Origin: Marinirhabdus sp963793275
GTDB taxonomy: Bacteria; Bacteroidota; Bacteroidia; Flavobacteriales; Flavobacteriaceae
DNA length: 64,000 nucleotides
Direction of reading: 5' to 3'
Assembly: GCA_963793275.1 (NCBI GenBank)
Contig: CAWBZL010000003.1
Coordinates: 1,611,456 to 1,675,455 of the forward strand
Within the stretch, counting starts at the first letter, position 1. Each line of letters opens with the position of its first letter. The notes beneath the pieces are model-generated. The model was not told where the DNA came from, searched no databases, and saw nothing but the letters and a program-made list of their open reading frames with translations. Shown one piece after another: positions 49,901 to 61,113 of the stretch. The position numbers were made by a program, and so were the translations under genes.

Positions 49901-52900
49901 GCATCTATATCACCTTGTGTTAAGGTATAGTCGGCTGTGTATTCCCACGTTTCATCTATATCAAGTTCGCCATCTCCATCTGTATCTCCACTTACGAATA
50001 CGATTGGCACAACCGGGTTTGGCGCTTCCAATAATGGATCGGTCACCGTCACGTTGGTCAAGCTTACGTTTCCTTCGTTGGTTACTGTGAAGGTATAGCT
50101 GATCGTATCAATGCCTGCATCTGAACATCCACTCTGGTTGTTATCATTCAATACACCTGCTTTTACAATAGCAATTACCGGTGACTGACAAACGTCTGTT
50201 ACGGTTGGATCGTTTCCTAATACATCGCTCTCATCTGAAACATCGTCTACCGTAGTACCGTCATTATCGGTTCCTTCCACAGTAGCCTGGTTTGTAATAG
50301 TTCCTAAATCGATATCATCTTGCGTGATAGTATAACTTGCAGTATAAGTCCAAGTTTCGTCTATATCTAATAAACCATCACCATTAGTATCTCCGCCAGC
50401 AAACGCTATGGCAACCACTGGGTTTGGAGCTTCCAATAATGGATCTGTAACTGTTATATTTCCTAATGAAACATTACCTTCATTTGTTACAGTGAATGTA
50501 TAATCTATTGATTCACCTTCATCCGCACACTGGTCTCCGTTACCGTCTACAAATACCCCTGCTTTCACAATTGCAATTGCCGGAGCCGGTGTTTGTTCAA
50601 CCAGGATATAAACTGTTGCCTGATCTGTTGCTACCGGACTTCCATCGTCGAAAATTTCATATACAAATTGGTCATTTCCTGTAAAGCCAATTGTTGGTGT
50701 ATATTCAAAACTACCATCAGAATTTATTAATATCGTTCCATTAGATGGACCAGAGATAGGCGTTACTACAATATTCACTTCCTGAGAGTCTGTTTCAGGA
50801 TCACTATCGTTGTCTAACACATTACCCGATATTACAGTGTTAATTTCTCCATAGTATGCATCGTCATTTGCAATAGTAATATTTCCAGGATCACCAATTA
50901 CATATATAGTTACAATTGCTGTATCACATAATGAAGGAGTTGCATCATCACAGATAGTATATTCGAATGTATCAATACCTTCAAATAATGGATCTGGTGT
51001 GTATGTATAGTCTCCGTTTGGAGCAATTACTAATGTACCGTTTGTTGGATCTGTGTTTGCTGTTACCGTAATAGTATCACCAAGGTCTGGATCGAAATCG
51101 TTCACTAAAACATTTCCATCTACAGGAATTCCTACTTCAGTAATATTTACATCATTGATGGCTACTGGTGGATCGTTTCCAATAATTGGATCATCTACGA
51201 CAGTAATGGTCACATTTGCTGTATCACAAGCAATTGGGTTTCCACCGTCACATATCTGATATACGAAAGTATCATCTCCTACGTAGTCGTTTGCTGGAAT
51301 ATAATCGTACGTACCATCTGGATTGAAGGTTAACGTTCCTCCTGCCGTTGGACGCACTCACCAAAGTAAATACTTCTGTTCCGGCAGCGACCATCGAAGT
51401 TTTCGTCATTGGTTGCTACACTTCCACTCACCGGAAGATTTACAAATGTATCGTTGATATCGTCAATGGCAAGAATCTCGTTTCCTCCTTCTGCTATTGA
51501 AATATAAACAGTCGCTACATCTCTGGCTACCGTGGCATTGTTATCAAAAATCTCATACACAAAACTATCAGTGCCTGTAAAACCAGCTCCCGGTGTATAA
51601 GTAAAGGTTCCGTCTGCGTTCAATACTACAGTTCCGTTATCCGGACCGTTAGATGGACTTACCGCAACATCTACACTTTGCTCATCACCTTCAGGATCGG
51701 TATCGTTATCCAATACGTTGCCTGTAATATCTGTATCAGGGAAACCATAATATGCATCGTCTACCGCAGTAGTGATGTTATCCTGAGTATCTAATACCTG
51801 GATCGTTACCGTTGCCGTATCACATAAGGCAGGGGTAGCATTATCACAAATGGTATACTCAAAGGTATCTTCTCCTGTAAAGCCTGGATCCGGGGTGTAC
51901 GTATACGTGCCGTCAGGGTTTACCGTAACTGATCCGTTCGCCGGATCTGTATTTCCGGTTACTACGATAGGGTCTCCGTCAGGATCATAATCGTTTGGTA
52001 ATACCGTTCCATCTACCGGAGTGTCTATCTGAGTACTGTTCGTATCGGCATTGGCTACAGGTGGCTCATTGTTAGGGCTACCTTGTGGCTGGATCTCAAT
52101 ATAAACCGTCGCTGTATCACAAGCAACAGGGTTTCCTCCGTCACATACCTGATACTCGAACGTATCTTCTGAAATCGTTGGATCTGCTGGTGGTGTATAC
52201 GTGTATGTCCCATCAGGGTTGAATACTAACGTACCGCCTGCTGTTGGACCACTCACCAAAGTAAATACCTCTGTTCCGGCAGGACCGTCTTCGTTAATAT
52301 CGTTCGTACCTACATCACCATCTACAGGTAAACCTACAAACGTATCGTTGATATCGTCAATGGCAAGAATCTCGTTTCCTCCTTCTGCTATTGAAATATA
52401 AACAGTCGCTACATCTCTGGCTACCGTGGCATTGTTATCAAAAATCTCATACACAAAACTATCAGTGCCTGTAAAACCAGCTCCCGGTGTATAAGTAAAG
52501 GTTCCGTCTGCATTCAATACTACAGTTCCGTTATCCGGACCGTTAGATGGGCTTACCGCAACATCTACACTTTGCTCATCACCTTCAGGATCGGTATCGT
52601 TATCCAATACGTTGCCTGTAATATCTGTATCAGGGAAACCATAATATGCATCGTCTACCGCAGTAGTGATGTTATCCTGAGTATCTAATACCTGGATCGT
52701 TACCGTTGCCGTATCACATAAGGCAGGGGTAGCATTATCACAAATGGTATACTCAAAGGTATCTTCTCCTGTAAAGCCTGGATCCGGGGTGTACGTATAC
52801 GTGCCGTCAGGGTTTACCGTAACTGATCCGTTCGCCGGATCTGTATTTCCGGTTACTACGATAGGGTCTCCGTCAGGATCATAATCGTTTGGTAATACCG

Positions 52901-55900
52901 TTCCATCTACCGGAGTGTCTATCTGAGTACTGTTCGTATCGGCATTGGCTACAGGTGGCTCATTGTTAGGGCTACCTTGTGGCTGGATCTCAATATAAAC
53001 CGTCGCTGTATCACAAGCAACAGGGTTTCCTCCGTCACATACCTGATACTCGAACGTATCTTCTGAAATCGTTGGATCTGCTGGTGGTGTATACGTGTAT
53101 GTCCCGTCAGGGTTGAATACTAACGTACCGCCTGCTGTTGGACCATTTACCAAAGTAAATACCTCTGTTCCGGCAGGACCGTCTTCGTTAATATCGTTCG
53201 TACCTACATCACCATCTACAGGTAAACCTACAAACGTATCGTTGATATCGTCAATGGCAAGAATTAAATTTTGTCCTGAAATAATAATACTCACTGTGGC
53301 AGAATCTGTAGCTACCGGTAAACCATTATCGAATATAGAATATATAAAACTATCATTTCCGAAGAAAGAAGGATCGTTTGGCGTATAGCTAAAGCTACCA
53401 TCTGCGTTTAATGTAACAGTTCCGTTAGCCGGCCCGTTGGAAGGACTAATGGCTACATCTACTGTTTGATCGTCTCCTTCCGGATCAAAATCGTTGTCCA
53501 GTACGTTTCCTGTAATTGTAGCTCCCTGGCTTCCACCGTAGCCATCATCTACAGCAAAAGTGTAGTTCATTGCAGGATCACCTACTACTGTTATAGTAAG
53601 CACAGCACTATCGGTTGCCGGGTTGGCATTATCGTCTACAATATCATAGGTAAAGGTATCCGTTCCTGTAAATCCAGGGTTCGGTGTATAGATAAAGGAA
53701 CCGTCTGCATTCAATACCAGAACTCCTCCCGTTAACGTGTATGTTCCAGGATTGGTTACTGTCTGGGTATCTCCTTCCAGATCTACATCGTTTGTCAATA
53801 CATTTCCTGGGATGGCAACATTCACCTCAGTGAATACCGCATCTGCATTGGCAATAGTATTGTTCTGTCCTACAGGGTTAATTCTAATAAACACTGTAGC
53901 ACTATCTGTAGCTTGTGGATTACCATCATCTTCTATTGAATACATAAAGAAGTCTCCGCCTACATAATCTACTGGTGGTGTATAGGTAAAGCTACCGTCC
54001 GGAGCTATGTTCACCGTAACACCCTGATCTGAAGTAACCGTAAGGGTAGTTACTACCTGATTGTCGCCTTCAAGATCTTCGTCGTTAGTAAGTACGTTTC
54101 CTGTAACTGGAACATTTACTACAGTGTCACGGAAATCGTTTACAGCGATGGTTGTGTTCTCTCCTGAAATAATAATACTCACTGTGGCAGAATCTGTAGC
54201 TACCGGTGAACCATTATCGAATATAGAATATATAAAACTATCATTTCCGAAGAAAGAAGGATCGTTTGGCGTATAGCTAAAGCTACCATCTGCATTTAAT
54301 GTAACAGTTCCGTTAGCCGGCCCGTTGGAAGGACTAATGGCTACATCTACTGTTTGATCGTCTCCTTCCGGATCAAAATCGTTGTCCAGTACGTTTCCTG
54401 TAATTGTAGCTCCCTGGCTTCCACCGTAGCCATCATCTACAGCAAAAGTGTAGTTCATTGCAGGATCACCTACTACTGTTATAGTAAGCACAGCACTATC
54501 GGTTGCCGGGTTGGCATTATCGTCTACAATATCATAGGTAAAGGTATCCGTTCCTGTAAATCCAGGGTTCGGTGTATAGATAAAGGAACCGTCTGCATTC
54601 AATACCAGAACTCCTCCCGTTAACGTGTATGTTCCAGGATTGGTTACTGTCTGGGTATCTCCTTCCAGATCTACATCGTTTGTCAATACATTCCCTGGGA
54701 TGGCAACATTCACCTCAGTGAATACCGCATCTGCATTGGCAATAGTATTGTTCTGTCCTACAGGGTTAATTCTAATAAACACTGTAGCACTATCTGTAGC
54801 TTGTGGATTACCATCATCTTCTATTGAATACATAAAGAAGTCTCCGCCTACATAATCTACTGGTGGTATATAGGTAAAGCTACCGTCCGGAGCTATGTTC
54901 ACCGTAACACCCTGATCTGAAGTAACCGTAAGGGTAGTTACTACCTGATTGTCGCCTTCAAGATCTTCGTCGTTAGTAAGTACGTTTCCTGTAACTGGAA
55001 CATTTACTACAGTGTCACGGAAATCGTTTACAGCGATGGTTGTGTTCTCTCCTGAAATAATAATACTCACTGTGGCAGAATTTGTAGCTACCGGTGAACC
55101 ATTATCGAATATAGAATATATAAAACTATCATTTCCGAAGAAAGAAGGATCGTTTGGCGTATAGCTAAAGCTACCATCTGCGTTTAATGTAACAGTTCCG
55201 TTAGCCGGCCCGTTGGAAGGACTAATGGCTACATCTACTGTTTGATCGTCTCCTTCCGGATCAAAATCGTTGTCCAGTACGTTTCCTGTAATTGTAGCTC
55301 CCTGGCTTCCACCGTAGCCATCATCTACAGCAAAAGTGTAGTTCATTGCAGGATCACCTACTACTGTTATAGTAAGCACAGCACTATCGGTTGCCGGGTT
55401 GGCATTATCGTCTACAATATCATAGGTAAAGGTATCCGTTCCTGTAAATCCAGGGTTCGGTGTATAGATAAAGGAACCGTCTGCATTCAATACCAGAACT
55501 CCTCCCGTTAACGTGTATGTTCCAGGATTGGTTACTGTCTGGGTATCTCCTTCCAGATCTACATCGTTTGTCAATACATTCCCTGGGATGGCAACATTCA
55601 CCTCAGTGAATACCGCATCTGCATTGGCAATAGTATTGTTCTGTCCTACAGGGTTAATTCTAATAAACACTGTAGCACTATCTGTAGCTTGTGGATTACC
55701 ATCATCTTCTATTGAATACATAAAGAAGTCTCCGCCTACATAATCTACTGGTGGTATATAGGTAAAGCTACCGTCCGGAGCTATGTTCACCGTAACACCC
55801 TGATCTGAATTAACCGTAAGGGTAGTTACTACCTGATTGTCGCCTTCAAGATCTTCGTCGTTAGTAAGTACGTTTCCTGTAACTGGAACATTTACTACAG

Positions 55901-58900
55901 TGTCACGGAAATCGTTTACAGCGATGGTACAATTTTCTAAAATTGTTACTTGTACCGTATCGCTACAAGCATTACCATCTAGTACGGTGATGGTATAAGT
56001 GCCTGCAGTTAAGCTATCGAAAGTACCCGATGCTTGAGCCGTACCACCATCTAAACTATAACTGTATGGTGCCGTACCCCCTGAGCCTTGAACCGTTACA
56101 GATCCTAAAGTAATTTTACAAACGATGTCCGTTTGGGCTGTGATAGCAAGATTAAGCGCTTCAGTAGGCTCTCCCACCGTTGCAGAGTCACTTAAAATAC
56201 AACCATTAGCGTCTGTAATTACAACAGAATATGTACCTGCCGAAAGATTAGAAATATCTTGTGTGGTTTGTCCTCCAGGACTCCACAAATAAGTATATCC
56301 AGTAGGCCCTGGTGTTCCTCCACTCACTGTTAGATCCAATGATCCTGTACTTTCTCCAAAACAAGCAACGTTTGTCACTGCAATTCCAGAGGTAAGTTGG
56401 GTTGGCTGATTTACAGTTGTAGAGCTTGTGGCTGTACATAAAGTGTCTGTGTCTGTAACAGTTACCGTATAGACTCCTGCAGTTAATCCTGTAATTGTCT
56501 GAGTTGTTTGTCCTCCAGGACTCCATGAATACGTAAAGTTACCTAGCCCTCCTGTTGGATTTGCGGTTGCTGTTCCATCACTTCCTCCATTACAAGATAC
56601 TGGTGTACTAGAAGAACTTACTGATAAGTTGTTACAATCTCCATCATTAACAGTCACTTGCGTCGTTGCCTCACAACCGTTCGTATCTGTGACAGTAACT
56701 GTGTATATACCATCACTTAAACCAGTTATAGTTTGTGTTGTTTGACCTCCCGGGCTCCATAAATAAGTATATCCCGGAATTCCACCAGATGGATTTGCGG
56801 TTGCAGTACCATCATTGGTAGTTGGCCCGGTTTCATCGGTTGCTGTTGCTGTAACTGCTAACGCAGTAGAAGGCTGTGTAATTGTAACACTTTCTTCTAC
56901 AGGCAGGCATAAAGTACCATCTATAGTTACACTAACTGTATATACTCCTGCCAGTTGATTTGAAATAGTACTGGAAGTTACACCAGCATTAATTTGTGGT
57001 GGTGTAGTATTCCAAGTAAAAGTAAAGGTAGCTCCCGGATTGGCAGCTGAACTGGCAGAAACTGTTGCACTACCTGTATTTTCATCTTTACACAAAACAT
57101 TAGTAATGTCATCAACATTAATTACTGCATCACAATTTTGAACACAGGTAATTATAATACTTTGTTGATCAACACAACCATTTTCATCAGTTACAATTAC
57201 CGTATATGTTGTTCCACCAAGCAGACCAGCTGACAAACCAGTCGCCGTAGCAGTAGTTTGATTGTTGGGATCATCCCACTGGTATGTATAAGGCCCTACA
57301 CCTCCTGTAACGGTTGCTGTTGCCGTACCATTGCTACAAAGAGAGGTTGCTGATGCATTTGTTTTTGTTAACTCAATATTTAATGGTTCCGGTTGCGTTA
57401 AGTTTACTACAATCGAATCTGTATTCCCGAGGCTATCTGTTACTTCGATAGTATAATTTCCTGCTACTAAATTATTGAATGTTGGCGAGGTTTGCGGAGT
57501 TCCCCCATTGATAGTATACGAATAAGGCGGCACACCACCCGTAGTATTTGCAGTAATTGACCCTGTATTGTCTCCATTACAGAGAATATCCGTTTTAGAA
57601 ATAAGTTCCAAAATAACTTCAAAACCATCTACAAAATCATTTCCACAAGAAGACTCTAAAGAAATTGTTCTCGTAATAAGGTTGTCATTTGCTCCATCAA
57701 CATCAGATATAGAAACATATCCAGGCAAATCATTTTCTAAAATTTCAAATATAACTTCCGTAGAAGGGTTAGGTATAACCACTTCTTTCTTATAATTTCC
57801 TCCAGCATCAGTAAAAACTGTTTCTGAACTTCCGTCAGATCCTGTAATATCTACAGCAACGTTTTCTAATGGGTTTCCTTGTTCGTCACTAACATTACCA
57901 CAAATAACAGGGTTGGTGATGAATACTGCATCTGGATCTAAAAATTCTGCACAACTTACATTAAACGAATAATAGCGATCGCTATTCCCGTCCAATTTTC
58001 CAATTCTGTAAGTTAAGGAAGATTTGGTTTGCCAGTAATTACTGTAAGTATAACGAGGATCTAAAGAAACATCAGGGCCTGGTGCCACAGAGATAGAACC
58101 TGACTCACCTCTAATTACAGAAGCAGTTTGAGTGAAGTTTAGGAATGTATTATTACTTACAAAATAAGCGTCTGGAAGGCTTAATTCTGCATATTCTCTC
58201 GTACTTACGTTATCACCATCAATATCTAGTGGTGTTCCATAGAATGAAATTTCAACTTCATCACCATAATTTCCGCCAGATTCAACAAATGTAATATCAA
58301 ATAATACACTCTGGTCATTATTATTAGTACTGTTTATTCTTGGTTGAAATGCCTCTGGCAATCCAGAAGAAGTAACATCAATCTCGAGAAGAGACGCTCC
58401 TCCGGCAAATTCTTCAATTCTTACTAACGCATCAAGTGTTGTTCCGTATGGATTTGAAGGAAACACATCTGAAAAGCGGTATACAGCTCCTACTTTTAAA
58501 CTTTGACCTGAAACTAATTGAGGATTCACAAAATTAGATTCTTTATAAAGAGGAGAACAATTACAGTCTCTTGGCTCTGGATCTGATACTACGTGAATCG
58601 TTACTGTTGCAGTAGCTGTTTTCTCTAAATTAGTACAAGGAGACGGATCGTCTTGAATGGTGTAGGTGAAAAAAGTACTCCCCACAAAACCATTACTTGG
58701 TGTAAATGTAAAACTTCCATTACCATTGTTTACAAAACTACCATTAGATGGCTCAGTATTTGATATAATACTAAAAGGATCACCATCCGGATCAAAATCT
58801 AAGCCATCTCCATTATCCTCAAATACATTAAAGGTGATAGGTTGATTTAAACCGGTAGTAAAATCTTCACCAAACGCAACAGGAGCTGCGTTATCCGAAT

Positions 58901-60287
58901 CATCTACTGTAAAGGTCGTTTCACTTATACATCCGGTATTTACATTTTTCACCTTTATAGTATATACACCTTCTCCAATATTGTTAAATTGCGTTGATGA
59001 CTGGAAACTTCCTCCATCCAGAGCGTATGTGTATTGACTACCTGTTGGTGACGAAATACCTATAAACCCATTATTAGGGTTATTTCCGCACGTAAATGCT
59101 GCCACGGCCTCCTCAGGATTTGGGTGTACTGTTAAAACAACCGTTGCAGTTCCACAAATATTTTGATTTGGGAAAGGTAGGCAAACCTGATAATCGAAAG
59201 AAACTGTACCTGTAAATCCAGGGCTTGGCGTGTAAGAATAGGTTCCGTTCGAATTTAATGTGAAAGATTGACCAGAGGGTGCCGGTCCTATAAGGCTATA
59301 AGTAGAGTTATTAGGAACATTATTTCCATCATTGATGTTACCATTTATAGGTTCATCTTTACAACCCATTCCTGTTTGATCTACTGCATATTTTTGAAGT
59401 ATAAATACTTTACCATCACCGTGGTCATTTGATGCTGCAAGAAAACGAACTCTGGTAATTAAAGAGCCCGTAGGAGCTACACTATTGAGCTGGAATAAAC
59501 CTATAGAAATAGTTTGTCCGTTATCTTGCTCCCGGCCAGATCCCCAATAGTCTGAACCATTAGCAGGAGCACTAAAACCACCCCCCGTTAAGTTACCACT
59601 GGTTCTAATAAATGTATCACCTAAAGCTTGTTCTGGTTCACCACCAGCTGGAATACCAAAAAATCTCACGTAAAGACAATTATTACCCCCTCGTTCTGTT
59701 ACTGCCAAAATTCCTCCGGCATTTGATGGAATTGGAGGATCATAAAACAAAGTCTGCATTTGAGAATTCGTCTCCTGAACTCCATTCGTTCCATTAGCTT
59801 TATTAAAATTTAAACATATGTTATCTCCCTGAGGAGCATTTGCTTCAAAATAATGATTCAAATTTTTGTTTTGGAATGCACTCAGTGCCATACTATCCCA
59901 GGGCGTATTGTCATTAACATTTTGAGTAGCAGTTGCACTTGTAGTAATGGTTTGAGAACCATTCAACCATATAGAATTTTTATCGTGACCTCCCTGACCC
60001 AGTCTTGTTAATTGATATTTAGTAGGCACTACAAAAGATGGAAAAAGCTCTCCATTAACTGTAATAGACTTTATGGTAGCAGGATTGTTATTATTGAAAA
60101 CCCCATTTATGGTTTGGCTATCATTCCATTGAAAAGTAACACCACTTTGAATAGATGGTGATTGTGTTCCAATCTGTGAAAACAAAGATCCAGATAAACA
60201 CAATAGCGAAACTAAAAGAAACTGTTTAAGTACTTTGTAATTCAATTTGTAAAACCCAAAGTAATGCTGAGTAGTTTTTACGATCAT
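43915..60287 (-). CDS. SprB-like giant surface adhesin with T9SS type B sorting domain; frame broken twice at 51350-51392
   Basis: Frames 51330-60287 and 43915-51357 make one gene of about 5,456 residues once two inserted bases are removed. An extended signal peptide (hydrophobic core LLVSLLCLSGSLFS) is followed by a unique region, cadherin-like Ig modules (SYTPSPGFTGTVSFDYQV), a carboxypeptidase-regulatory-like domain, several SprB repeats (for example SCNGGSDGTATANPTGG), three 888-bp and two 894-bp units of Asp-rich cadherin-like modules plus a diverged third, then 16 DUF11-like modules, 11 of them in the 402-bp array. The last 90 residues (NGITPDADGLNDFFRVLGIE, IYNRWGVLVWE, GTYFYILVR) are the type B gliding-motility-associated C-terminal domain. 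Asp-rich loops suggest calcium binding. Expected role: cell-surface filament for adhesion or gliding, exported with the adjacent SprF. Confidence 0.88.
45761..50182 (-). repeat. Tandem array of eleven 402-bp units in the giant adhesin
   Basis: Eleven units of exactly 402 bp (134 codons) from GACTGAC at 45761 to the same motif at 50183. Each encodes one DUF11-like module, beginning near SPVIAIVKAGVLNDNNQSG. Units differ at only a handful of positions (for example D-A-D versus D-G-D). Five diverged modules flank the array, four on the C-terminal side and one on the N-terminal side. Confidence 0.95.
51475..53262 (-). repeat. Two 894-bp tandem units in the giant adhesin
   Basis: Two nearly identical units of 894 bp, each with three cadherin-like modules beginning AIDDINDTFVGLPVDGDVG. 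A diverged third unit continues to about 50580 and contains the double frame break. Boundaries are approximate. Confidence 0.85.
53262..55925 (-). repeat. Three 888-bp tandem units in the giant adhesin
   Basis: Three nearly identical units of 888 bp (296 codons), each starting TIAVNDFRDTVVNVPVTGNV and holding three cadherin-like modules. Differences are a few single bases. Boundaries are approximate. Confidence 0.88.
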
Positions 60288-61088
60288 AGTGATGGTATTT
60301 AATTTTTTATTTCTTTCAAAAGATTATGGAAATCTTAAATTTCTACGGTGGCTAATCATTTGACAATGGCAAATATAAACCAACAAATATGTATAATTCT
60401 TACACACACTTAAGTTTTAGTTCAACTGTAACTTATTGTCGATAAAGTACGTAAATTGAGTATTATTCATCATTTTTTTTGTAAGAATAGTTACTACGTA
60501 TATATACGTATATCCTTATTTTAAAAGGGCTGGTCAAGATGTAATTTGTAGGAAGTATTTCACCGCTTTGCTATGAAATAACACAAAGAATAATTACGAA
60601 ATTTAATTAATTATGGTTTTCCTACTAGCCAAAATTCCTACTAAAATTATATTAAACTAAACCGCAAAAAACAGTGGTTAAATATCATGAAACATTTCAA
60701 TTATTCGACAATCAACATTTTTAATGGTTAAAACACATTATCTGTTTCTTTATTCACATTTAAACTAAAACAAAAGATTTTGTTATCAACCTGTTATTAA
60801 GTTTTAAAAATTACATCTATCGGTAGTACTTCATTAAAATTCACAAAACTCCTACATATGAAGTTAGCGTTTGATTTATATTTCACATAATCAATTGGTT
60901 TTCAAAGTGTAAATAAAACTATAATATCGATTAAAAGCAAATATCATAGATGAAGTGTATTGTTGTTTTGTAGGACACCGGGTTTTTCACATAGAGTTAA
61001 CCGTACTACCTTTCAAGTGATTATAGAAAATTAAACTGTAGGAATTTTTTTTTCATGAAAATTTAGCTACAAAGGATTTTACAGGTGT
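60288..61088. other. Long regulatory intergenic region between the giant adhesin and prfC
   Basis: About 800 bp, very AT-rich, between divergent genes and with no credible protein frame. It contains a 16-bp perfect palindrome (60495-60510) and six copies of WGTAGGA in either orientation (60547, 60620, 60636, 60850, 60969, 61037). No exact TAnnTTTG box was found close to the adhesin ATG. Confidence 0.5.
60495..60510. promoter_or_regulatory. 16-bp perfect palindrome, possible operator
   Basis: TACGTATATATACGTA is its own reverse complement. It lies about 210 bp upstream of the giant adhesin start. Confidence 0.35.
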
Positions 61089-61096
61089 TATCTTTG
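61089..61096 (+). promoter_or_regulatory. -7 element (TATCTTTG) of prfC
   Basis: An exact TAnnTTTG match with a TTTA at about the -33 position. Its last G is the G of an upstream GTG, so that GTG cannot be the start; the ATG at 61114 follows 17 nt later. Confidence 0.5.
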
Positions 61097-61113
61097 TGTT
61101 TTTCCCAAAAATT

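Noticed and set aside
45852..50090. Eleven plus-strand frames of 72 codons, one per 402-bp unit
   Set aside because: They are antisense shadows of the repeat array in the giant adhesin, with identical spacing and no family features.
45761..50182. Possible CRISPR-like array because of regular repeat spacing
   Set aside because: Units are contiguous 402-bp coding modules without spacers, and no cas genes are present.
61096..61113. GTG start for prfC at 61096
   Set aside because: The GTG overlaps a consensus -7 promoter element, and the RF3 N-terminus begins properly at the ATG at 61114.
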